From contig NC_010001.1 of the NCBI RefSeq assembly GCF_000018685.1, positions 3,178,001 to 3,242,000 of the forward strand: a stretch of 64,000 bases of DNA, in the 5' to 3' direction. Below, piece after piece: positions 18,100 to 24,793 of the stretch. The notes beneath the pieces were generated by a model. It worked only from the letters and a program-made list of their open reading frames with translations, did not search any database and was not told the DNA's origin. The stretch is from Lachnoclostridium phytofermentans ISDg (GTDB lineage Bacteria > Bacillota > Clostridia > Lachnospirales > Lachnospiraceae). The stretch's first letter is position 1; each line of letters begins with the position of its first letter. The position numbers and the translations under genes are program-made.

Positions 18100-18105
18100 A
18101 TTATA
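18100..18105 (-). promoter_or_regulatory. Probable -10 box for the DUF1538-PII unit
   Basis: TATAAT, preceded by TTG, lies on the minus strand just upstream of the tandem repeat. The -35 is weak (TTAATA or similar at 17-18 nt). Transcription would begin at or next to the first repeat copy. Confidence 0.55.
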
Positions 18106-18227
18106 CAATTTTTTGAACTCATTTATTAATCTTAACATAAATTAAGATGTAGCAAAAGGAAAAAATAGAAAATTATTATTAAATTTTCATGAAGAAGGAA
18201 GATATTCCAAAAATTATGTTGTTTTTT

Positions 18228-18336
18228 AGACCGAAGTGGCTTCACCACTCTAGACTAAGCAAGTTACAAACTTATAGGCGAAGACACTTTGTCGCGCCGA
18301 ACCCACAGGGTGAGTCCGCATCCCTCGGAGAGTTTT
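18228..18336. other. GC-richer structured block downstream of rpsU
   Basis: About 110 bp contains several short hairpins in succession: GTGG-cttca-CCAC, GGCG..GACA-cttt-GTC.CGCC, ACCC-aca-GGGT, and CCG-catccct-CGG. It lies past the rpsU terminator and its companion hairpin. I do not recognise an RNA family or an ORF. Base composition is clearly less AT-rich than the flanks. Confidence 0.4.
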
Positions 18337-18338
18337 TT

Positions 18339-18375
18339 AATTTATAGGTAATTGCTGCGCAATTTCCTATAAATT
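18339..18375. other. Near-perfect 37-nt hairpin downstream of rpsU
   Basis: Arms AATTTATAGG / CCTATAAATT enclose a second stem (AATTGC / GCAATT) with a three-base loop. On the minus strand the stem is directly behind the rpsU terminator; it may be a second terminator or a palindromic repeat. Confidence 0.5.
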
Positions 18376-18404
18376 TAAAAAATACCCCAGTCTAATGACT
18401 GGGG
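18376..18404 (-). terminator. Intrinsic terminator of rpsU
   Basis: The 8-bp GC-rich stem CCCCAGTC / GACTGGGG with a 4-nt loop is followed on the minus strand by TATTTTTT. It lies 14 bp after the rpsU stop. Confidence 0.92.
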
Positions 18405-18417
18405 ATTCTTGCACATA

Positions 18418-18594
18418 TTATTTAAACTTACGCTTACGAGCAGCTTCAGACTTTTTCTTACGCTTTACGCTTGGTTTCTCGTAATGTTCTCTCTTACGAA
18501 TCTCCTGCTGGATTCCGGCCTTCGCACAGTTTCTTTTGAATCTGCGGAGAGCGCTGTCTAAGGATTCGTTCTCTTTTACGATTACATTTGACAT
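18418..18594 (-). CDS. rpsU: 30S ribosomal protein S21
   Basis: S21 is a small, very basic 30S protein that helps mRNA base-pairing with 16S rRNA. The mature frame is 58 aa (MSNVIVKENE...), with the family core LDSALRRFKRNCAKAGI and a Lys/Arg-rich tail. The open frame extends upstream, but the ATG at 18594 fits S21 length, and GGAGG and AGGTG lie before it. It is monocistronic here, with a consensus promoter about 80-108 bp upstream and a strong terminator. Confidence 0.97.
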   Translation of the reverse strand: MSNVIVKENESLDSALRRFKRNCAKAGIQQEIRKREHYEKPSVKRKKKSEAARKRKFK

Positions 18595-18673
18595 AGACTC
18601 ACACCTAACCTCCCTCCAGTTGTGAATTGTGCTTTTACAACTGTTTGGGTATTTTTTGAATAGCACTACAAAG

Positions 18674-18702
18674 ATTATAAAGGGAGACAGCTTAAATGTC
18701 AA
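18674..18702 (-). promoter_or_regulatory. Sigma-A promoter of rpsU
   Basis: On the minus strand TTGACA (18697-18702), 17-bp spacer, TATAAT (18674-18679): full consensus. The leader is about 70 nt and includes a 7-bp hairpin (CAGTTGT / ACAACTG) just before the ribosome-binding site. Confidence 0.9.
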
Positions 18703-18834
18703 TACCTTTTTGCTATTATTCTGCAAGTTCTTCTTTTATTTGTACCTTATAGCACCATCTTCCAGTTGTTAAAATATGCACTTTTTACAGAATTGTTCTA
18801 TTAAAACGATTAATAATTTCTAAAATACTAACAT

Positions 18835-21474
18835 TTACTTAATCTGATTTTCCACAACAGACACCGCTTTTTCGATTGCTGCATCAATTCCAGATGGATT
18901 CTTTCCACCTGCCTGTGCCATATTTGGACGACCACCGCCGCCACCACCAACTAAAACAGCAACTTCCTTAATTAAGTTACCAGCATGAGCACCCTTTGCC
19001 ATAGCACCATCGGTTGCCATCGCAATAAGATTAACTTTGTCTTCACTCGCAGAAGCTAAAAGAATAACACATTCACCTAATTTTTCTTTTAACTGGTCTC
19101 CAAGGTTACGAAGTCCATTCATATCAGCATCTGTTACCTTAGAAGCTAAGAGCTTCACACCCTTTACCTCAACTACCTGATTCATTACATCGCCTAAAGA
19201 ATTATTTGCAAGCTTAGCCTTTAATTTCTCATTTTCAGATAATGCAGTCTTTAACTCTTCTTGTAAGCTTTCAATTCTCTTTACTAAGGAAGCTGGCTCT
19301 GTCTTTGCTACTTTTGCAGCCTCATGAAGCTCTTCTTCCATTGACTTATAGTATTCAAATACTGCGTTAGATGTAATCGCTTCAATACGACGTACTCCTG
19401 CCGCAATACCTGCTTCTGATAAGATCTTAAATACAGTGATAGAACCTGTGTTAGCTACGTGGGTACCACCACATAATTCCTTACTGAAGTCACCCATCGT
19501 TACTACACGAACACTATCGCCATATTTCTCACCGAATAATGCCATCGCACCACTCTTCTTTGCATCTTCAACGCTCATTACATCTGTAACAACTGGTACA
19601 TTCTTTGCGATTTCTTCATTTACCATAGCTTCCACTTTTGCAATTTCTTCTTTGGTTAAAGCAGAGAAATGTGTAAAGTCAAAACGAAGTCTTTCACTTG
19701 TAACAAAAGAACCAGCCTGCTCTACGTGAGAACCAAGAACATTACGTAATGCCTTCTGAAGAAGATGAGTCGCACTATGGTTCTTACCAATTGCCTGTCT
19801 TTTCTGAGTGTCAATGGTAAGTGTTACAGTCTCTCCAACCTTAAAGCTACCCTTGGTTACTGTTCCAAGATGTCCAACTCTACCACCTTTTAACTTGATC
19901 GTATCTTCTACTTCAAATTCAGCATCCTTGCCCACGATGAAACCGATATCTGCAGTCTGACCACCCATTGTTGCATAGAATGGTGTTTCATCCACGATAA
20001 TAGTTGCTGTCTGTCCACCTACCACTTCATCCGTTAAATCGGTTTCTGTTGTAAGAACCGAAATTTTAGAAGTGTGGCTCGTTCTATCATAACCAACAAA
20101 GTTAGATGTAATTGCTGGATCTATTTCATCGTAAATACTTGCATCTGCACCCATGTAGTTTGTTACTGCACGAGCACTTCTTGCTGTTTCACGCTGAACT
20201 TGCATTGCTTTCTTAAAGCCTTCTTCATCAATACTAAAGCCTTTTTCCTCTAAGATTTCCTTGGTTAAATCTAATGGGAATCCATAGGTATCATATAATT
20301 TAAATGCATCTTCTCCATTTAAAGTCTTAGTTCCATTAGAAACTAATGCTTCTTCCATCTCAGATAAGATACTAAGGCCTTGGTCAATTGTCTTATTGAA
20401 TTTCTCTTCCTCAATGGTTAATACCTTAAGGATGTATTCCTTCTTCTCTTCTAATTCTGGATACCCGTCTTTTGATTCTGCAATTACAGTCTTGCTTAAC
20501 TCAGCAAGGAATTTGCCTTGGATACCTAATAATCTGCCATGTCTTGCTGCTCTACGAAGTAGACGACGTAAAACGTATCCTCTTCCTTCGTTTGATGGAA
20601 TAATACCATCTGAGGTCATAAATGTTACAGAACGGATATGATCTGTAATTAAGCGGATAGACATATCCTTCTTTGGATCCACTTTATATTCTGCATTCGC
20701 CATCTTACATACATGGTCACGGATTGCTTTCATTGTATCGATATCAAATAAAGTATCAACATCCTGAACTACAACTGCTAAACGCTCAAGACCCATTCCA
20801 GTATCGATGTTTTTATTCTCTAATTCTTCGTAGTTACCATTACCATCGCTATTGAACTGAGTAAATACATTGTTCCATACTTCGATGAAACGGTCACATT
20901 CACATCCTACGGTACAATTTGGATCACCACAACCGTATTTTTCACCACGATCATAGTAAATCTCAGAACATGGACCACAAGGACCTGCACCATGCTCCCA
21001 GAAGTTATCTGCCTTTCCCATACGGAAAATTCTTTCTGGAGCTATTCCAACTTCTTTATTCCAGATATCAAATGCTTCATCATCTTCTAAATAAATAGAT
21101 GGATATAAACGATCTCCACTAAGGCCAACAACCTCGGTTAGGAATTCCCAAGACCAAGCAATTGCTTCATGCTTAAAGTAATCACCAAAAGAGAAGTTAC
21201 CAAGCATCTCAAAGAATGTACCATGTCTTGCTGTTTTACCGATATTCTCGATATCACCAGTACGGATACATTTTTGGCAAGTTGTTACACGCTTTTTTGG
21301 TGGAATCTCCTGTCCTGTAAAATAAGGCTTTAACGGTGCCATACCGGAGTTAATTAATAATAAGCTCTTATCATTTTGTGGTACCAAAGAAAAACTATTT
21401 AACTTTAAATGTCCTTTGCTTTCAAAGAAGTCTAGGTACATCTTTCTTAGCTCATTCACACCATACACTTTCAT
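18835..21474 (-). CDS. alaS: Alanyl-tRNA synthetase
   Basis: AlaRS charges tRNA-Ala and edits mischarged Ser/Gly. The 879-aa length is typical. The class II catalytic domain begins with MKVYGVNELRKMYLDFFESKGH and contains RVTTCQKCIRTGDIENIG and GRGYVLRRLLRRAARHGR. The editing domain has the zinc ligands GKNHSATHLLQKAL and ELCGGTHVANTG. The C-Ala domain ends with the glycine-rich VGGGGGGRPNMAQAGG. It is transcribed alone from a consensus promoter with an unusually long leader. Confidence 0.98.
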   Translation of the reverse strand: MKVYGVNELRKMYLDFFESKGHLKLNSFSLVPQNDKSLLLINSGMAPLKPYFTGQEIPPKKRVTTCQKCIRTGDIENIGKTARHGTFFEMLGNFSFGDYFKHEAIAWSWEFLTEVVGLSGDRLYPSIYLEDDEAFDIWNKEVGIAPERIFRMGKADNFWEHGAGPCGPCSEIYYDRGEKYGCGDPNCTVGCECDRFIEVWNNVFTQFNSDGNGNYEELENKNIDTGMGLERLAVVVQDVDTLFDIDTMKAIRDHVCKMANAEYKVDPKKDMSIRLITDHIRSVTFMTSDGIIPSNEGRGYVLRRLLRRAARHGRLLGIQGKFLAELSKTVIAESKDGYPELEEKKEYILKVLTIEEEKFNKTIDQGLSILSEMEEALVSNGTKTLNGEDAFKLYDTYGFPLDLTKEILEEKGFSIDEEGFKKAMQVQRETARSARAVTNYMGADASIYDEIDPAITSNFVGYDRTSHTSKISVLTTETDLTDEVVGGQTATIIVDETPFYATMGGQTADIGFIVGKDAEFEVEDTIKLKGGRVGHLGTVTKGSFKVGETVTLTIDTQKRQAIGKNHSATHLLQKALRNVLGSHVEQAGSFVTSERLRFDFTHFSALTKEEIAKVEAMVNEEIAKNVPVVTDVMSVEDAKKSGAMALFGEKYGDSVRVVTMGDFSKELCGGTHVANTGSITVFKILSEAGIAAGVRRIEAITSNAVFEYYKSMEEELHEAAKVAKTEPASLVKRIESLQEELKTALSENEKLKAKLANNSLGDVMNQVVEVKGVKLLASKVTDADMNGLRNLGDQLKEKLGECVILLASASEDKVNLIAMATDGAMAKGAHAGNLIKEVAVLVGGGGGGRPNMAQAGGKNPSGIDAAIEKAVSVVENQIK

Positions 21475-21707
21475 GGTTTGTCCTCCTACTAGTTTCTATC
21501 TTTTTTGTGCCATCATGAAACGACGACTTTTTTATTGTGATTTACTATCACAGTCATGAAATCCTGCAAGAAGCACCTTCTACTCCAGCGAGGATACACA
21601 TTCTTAATTCTTTCTGTCGAAAGGCCATTATTTCTATGTGATATTACAGTATATTACAATATCATATATAATAATATCGAATCCTCTCGAACATACACCA
21701 ATGATTA

Positions 21708-21736
21708 ATTATAAAGATTTTACAGTCTTTTGTCAA
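21708..21736 (-). promoter_or_regulatory. Sigma-A promoter of alaS
   Basis: TTGACA (21731-21736), 17-bp spacer, TATAAT (21708-21713) on the minus strand: full consensus. The start codon is about 225 nt downstream, which leaves room for a regulatory leader. Confidence 0.9.
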
Positions 21737-21859
21737 CTTGAAATGCCCAGTAAATCAAGGAACTCATGCATTCTCAAGGCTTTTATAACCTAGCTAAAAA
21801 AACGACAATAAAGCAATCTTACTTTAAGATAAGAATAACTTTACTACTATTTAGAAAAA

Positions 21860-21893
21860 TAAAAAAGACACATCCTATTGAAGTGCCTTTTCT
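21860..21893 (-). terminator. Probable terminator of the small zinc-ribbon gene
   Basis: On the minus strand the arms AAAAGGCAC / GTGTCTTTT form a stem followed by TTTTATTTTT. It lies about 70 bp after the stop of the 61-aa gene. Confidence 0.7.
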
Positions 21894-21961
21894 ATTCATT
21901 ATTAACTTATAGTATCAATTAGTTTATCACAATATATTTAACTTATTAACCATAATAAAAA

Positions 21962-22147
21962 TCACATCTTCCTTATTTTCCAATATGCTCTATACTGACC
22001 TCTTTCCTCATCCGAGAGCTTAGAATACGTTTCATAGGAAATGTTGCATGGCAAAAGGCTATGATTACAATGAAGACAGACCGCCTTGCTCCGTTTTGAT
22101 ACTAGTCTATAATTATAACAGATTGGACAGATGTAAACTTTTAACAT
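21962..22147 (-). CDS. Small zinc-ribbon protein of unknown function
   Basis: This 61-aa protein has two CxxC knuckles (CPICYN at residues 7-12 and CLHCNH near 24-29), with a further Cys at about 34. This predicts one bound zinc. The second half is charged and helical (YSKLSDEERGQYRAYWKIRK). GAAAGGAG lies 8 nt before the ATG and a terminator follows, so it is a credible expressed gene. I do not recognise the family. Confidence 0.65.
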   Translation of the reverse strand: MLKVYICPICYNYRLVSKRSKAVCLHCNHSLLPCNISYETYSKLSDEERGQYRAYWKIRKM

Positions 22148-22544
22148 GGGTATGACTCCTTTCTAACAATATTAAGTATAATAAAGATGGTATATTTTGT
22201 AAATAGTTTTCACTATTATTTCCTTTTTATTTTTTAGTCTTGACATAATTTACCCTAAAAAGTAACTCTCTTTCAAGCAAAAGTAAGAAATGATACGATA
22301 AAATAGTACTCGCATTGTTAATATATTAATTCCTTCAAGACTTATAAAATTCGTTGTAAACATCAAGTATAAACATTAGTGTCATACTTCCCGTGGTAAA
22401 AAACCATCTCATTAAAATATTTAATGTAGAGGTATCTATGAATCTATGAATCATAGTGTAGAGTATACTTGAACATTTAATATATATTTACATTTCTCTT
22501 CCAATAAAGTAAAATATATACAAACAAAAGATGGAGGGTACAAA
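22148..22544. other. Divergent intergenic region
   Basis: The gap lies between the minus-strand zinc-ribbon gene and the plus-strand Big_2 gene and should hold both promoters. A plus-strand promoter (TTTACA, 17 bp, TAAAAT) is visible at 22487-22515. The rest is AT-rich with no ORF or RNA structure that I can support. Confidence 0.5.
22487..22515 (+). promoter_or_regulatory. Promoter of the Big_2 surface-protein gene
   Basis: TTTACA and TAAAAT with 17-bp spacing precede the ATG at 22545 by about 30 bp. The ribosome-binding site GGAGGG lies 7 nt before the start. Confidence 0.6.
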
Positions 22545-23744
22545 ATGAAATTTTCTAAATATTTTAAGTGGTTATCACTTACTTTGGCTTTAGTACTGTC
22601 AATATTTTTACTTGATCCAATAGGTGTACAGGCTGCTACGGTAAAGTTGGATAAGTCTGAGGCTATAATGTTTGTTGGAGATTTATTGACTTTAAAATTA
22701 TCTGGGACCAAGGATACGGTATCTTGGAAATCGAGCAATACAAAAGTAGCTACAGTTAATAAAACTGGTAAAGTTAAAGCAGTAAAGGCTGGTTCAGTTA
22801 CAATAACAGCAACCAATAATAAAACTAGCTACAAATGTAAGATTAAGGTAGAATCACCAGAATTAAATTTTTCAGAGATAATTACTCGCATAGGCTGGAC
22901 TGAACAATTAAAAGTAACTGGAACATCTCAGAAAGTAAAATGGAAAACTTCAGATGAGAAAATAGTAACAGTTTCTGAAGATGGACTAATAACAGTGCAT
23001 GATATTGGTAATGTTCAAATCACAGCTACAATCGGAAACAAGATTTTAAAATGTAACGTAAATATACCCAAGCCTTTTTTTATCCATACCTCGTTGTCTT
23101 TAGCTCCTGGTGAAACTAATTCTAATGTTTTACTTTATTATAGCGATAATACAACATGGAGTAGTTCAGATGAAAATATTATAACTGTTGACAATAAAGG
23201 AAATATAACCGCATTAACCGTAGGAAGTGCAATCATAACTGCTTCAAGTGGTGGATATATATATAATTATAGCGTTAATGTTGAATTATCTCCCTCTAAG
23301 ATAGAAAATCTGTTGAAGGAAAAATTTCCATCCATTACTACTCCTATGGGAACATTAAAGTTAATTCATACGGTTAGAATTAATGATTATGATTCTTATC
23401 CATACGACATAGAAATTAAAACTGATTGGAGTGGTGATTTTAGCCCATTTTATGATCCGATTCATTCTATAAAATATTCTGATATTGAAAAGCAAGAAAC
23501 AATTAATCAGTTAAGACAAGCTCAAATCGATATTTATAATTTCTTTCATCAATACTATCCGGATAAAAAGGTTACTGGGGGATATTATTGGGGTTATTAT
23601 AAATATCGCTATATACAAGCTGGATATGATTCAGTAAAATTCATGAATTGGACTAATTATAACGCTTCATTATTTTCTAGGTATTATGACTCTTATATTA
23701 TTGGTTTCAATTGGTATGCATATTTTGATGATTATTATAAATAA
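22545..23744 (+). CDS. Secreted protein with bacterial Ig-like (Big_2) domains
   Basis: The 399-aa protein has a signal peptide (basic start, hydrophobic core, cleavage near VQA-A at residue 29-32). Three Big_2-type repeats follow at about residues 33-105, 107-175 and 178-250, each with the WKSSNTKVATV / WKTSDEKIVTV / WSSSDENIITV signature. The C-terminal 140 residues are rich in Tyr and Trp and match no family I know. No LPXTG or S-layer motif is seen, so attachment is unclear. It is a solitary plus-strand gene in a minus-strand region, with its own promoter and terminator, and is more AT-rich than its neighbours. Confidence 0.85.
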   Translation: MKFSKYFKWLSLTLALVLSIFLLDPIGVQAATVKLDKSEAIMFVGDLLTLKLSGTKDTVSWKSSNTKVATVNKTGKVKAVKAGSVTITATNNKTSYKCKIKVESPELNFSEIITRIGWTEQLKVTGTSQKVKWKTSDEKIVTVSEDGLITVHDIGNVQITATIGNKILKCNVNIPKPFFIHTSLSLAPGETNSNVLLYYSDNTTWSSSDENIITVDNKGNITALTVGSAIITASSGGYIYNYSVNVELSPSKIENLLKEKFPSITTPMGTLKLIHTVRINDYDSYPYDIEIKTDWSGDFSPFYDPIHSIKYSDIEKQETINQLRQAQIDIYNFFHQYYPDKKVTGGYYWGYYKYRYIQAGYDSVKFMNWTNYNASLFSRYYDSYIIGFNWYAYFDDYYK

Positions 23745-23799
23745 AAAAAATAAAAACAAATACTGAAATCTTCCATTACTATCCGTGGCTATGATTTAG

Positions 23800-23868
23800 C
23801 ATAAAATAAGCCCTTAGATTGTTTAAGATAAGTTTTTTATCCATAACAACTAAAGGCTTATTTTATTG
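23800..23868 (+). terminator. Terminator of the Big_2 surface-protein gene
   Basis: Arms AAAATAAGCC.TTAG / CTAA.GGCTTATTTT enclose a loop of about 30 nt. The arm ends in TTTTATTG on the plus strand. Confidence 0.65.
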
Positions 23869-24054
23869 AGAAAATTATTTTTTACATATTCCTATTTAGC
23901 CGGCTGACATCTTATTTTTTTAAATTTTTTGTAATTAATAGTTGACTTAATCTGTCATCGCTGGTTCTTGATCTGTTTTCTTCAATTAAGTATATATAGA
24001 CCGTGGAAGGCTTTTAAGACCTTCAAAGAGCATGACTTGGTATTTACGTGAAAA

Positions 24055-24113
24055 CTAAAAATGCTCTGAAATACTTATAATCACTAGACTTAAAGTATTT
24101 CAGAGCATTTTAT
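24055..24113 (-). terminator. Terminator of the tRNA-Glu pair
   Basis: An 18-bp perfect stem (arms starting AAATGCTCTGAAATACTT) with a 16-nt loop is followed on the minus strand by TTTTTAG. It lies just past the second tRNA. Confidence 0.85.
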
Positions 24114-24128
24114 AGTTCAATCTTTTAG

Positions 24129-24200
24129 CAGCTCGTAGGGGAATCGAACCCCTGTTTCCGCCGTGAGAGGGCGGCGTCTTAACCGCTTGACCAACGAGCC
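24129..24200 (-). tRNA. tRNA-Glu (anticodon CTC)
   Basis: The 72-nt sequence folds as a cloverleaf: acceptor GGCTCGT / ACGAGC(T), T-loop GGTTCGATTCC, and anticodon arm CCGCC-CTCTCAC-GGCGG with CTC at positions 34-36, reading GAG. CCA is not encoded. It is the second of two identical tandem copies on the minus strand. Confidence 0.95.
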
Positions 24201-24269
24201 ATACAACATTATTTATTATACTATAAACTTTTTTAAAAATCAATTAGTTTTTTAACTTTTTGATTTCAG

Positions 24270-24341
24270 CAGCTCGTAGGGGAATCGAACCCCTGTTTCC
24301 GCCGTGAGAGGGCGGCGTCTTAACCGCTTGACCAACGAGCC
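24270..24341 (-). tRNA. tRNA-Glu (anticodon CTC), tandem copy
   Basis: The sequence is identical to the copy at 24129-24200; the spacer between them is 69 bp. A promoter lies 15 bp upstream, so the pair is probably one transcript. Confidence 0.95.
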
Positions 24342-24355
24342 TTACTACGTTAATT

Positions 24356-24384
24356 ATATTACTACATGTGAATTGAAAATGCAA
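24356..24384 (-). promoter_or_regulatory. Promoter of the tRNA-Glu pair
   Basis: TTGCAT and TAATAT with 17-bp spacing sit on the minus strand, about 15 bp upstream of the first tRNA. Confidence 0.65.
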
Positions 24385-24496
24385 GTCCTTTTTTTGAATT
24401 TTTTGATTTTTTTTAATTTTTCGTACATTATAGTGTCGTAATATACAATTTGTGTAAGTAACTCTTAGAGAAACACGTTTTCTTACTATTCTTAAT

Positions 24497-24690
24497 GAAC
24501 AGGAAAAGTACCATTCACAAACTATTCAATTGTAATGTTCAGAAAAATGCACTTTAGCATACTATCTCATCACGAACAAGAAAGGTCACCTTTCGTGAAC
24601 TTTTCTTAACATGAACAGAAAGATCACCTAGGTAAACTATTTCTCATCATAAACAGATGATCCAACATTCTCGAACTTTACCAATCCTAA
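24497..24690. repeat. Tandem array of family A repeats, period about 39 bp
   Basis: Five degenerate units begin near 24497, 24537, 24574, 24613 and 24651. Each starts GAACA.GAAA and contains an AACTTT/AACTAT half about 25 nt later. The best unit (24574) matches the single-copy family A palindromes found elsewhere. Units differ throughout, so this is not a CRISPR (no invariant repeat with unique spacers). Confidence 0.65.
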
Positions 24691-24700
24691 CTAAATAAAA

Positions 24701-24762
24701 TATCAGTAGAGCATTGTATCATATCTTAAGCATACCTTTTATAATACTTGCTCTACTGATAA
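24701..24762 (-). terminator. Terminator of polC and its upstream gene cluster
   Basis: 12-bp arms ATCAGTAGAGCA / TGCTCTACTGAT surround a long loop with an inner GTAT / ATAC pair. The minus-strand 3' side is ATTTTATTT. Confidence 0.75.
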
Positions 24763-24793
24763 TTCAATTTAGTAGTTCATTATAACATAAGAA

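Larger units (their letters stand above)
21475..21961. other. alaS leader and intergenic region
   Basis: The 487-bp gap contains the alaS promoter (21708-21736) and a transcribed leader of about 225 nt. The leader includes a hairpin with arms ATCCT..GC..AGAAG / CTTCT..GC..AGGAT at about 21560-21596 and a small hairpin TGTGAT / ATCACA at about 21537-21553. The T-box consensus (GGGTGGTACCGCG) is not present. The left part also holds the terminator of the small zinc-ribbon gene. No ORF is seen. Confidence 0.6.
23745..24128. other. Intergenic region between the Big_2 gene and the tRNA genes
   Basis: The gap contains the Big_2 gene terminator (23800-23868), a small hairpin (GAAGG / CCTTC, about 24005-24023), and the tRNA terminator (24055-24113). 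I see nothing else. Confidence 0.6.
24342..24793. other. Intergenic region between polC and the tRNA genes
   Basis: This 452-bp gap holds the polC terminator (24701-24762), a tandem array of five family A repeat units (24497-24690), and the tRNA promoter (24356-24384). No ORF is supported. Confidence 0.65.

Noticed and set aside
22451..22816. Minus-strand open frame opposite the start of the Big_2 gene
   Set aside because: It covers the promoter and signal-peptide region of the real gene and has no motif or suitable start signal.
24497..24690. Possible CRISPR array
   Set aside because: The period is regular, but the repeated parts are diverged and there are no unique spacers between invariant repeats; no cas genes are present.
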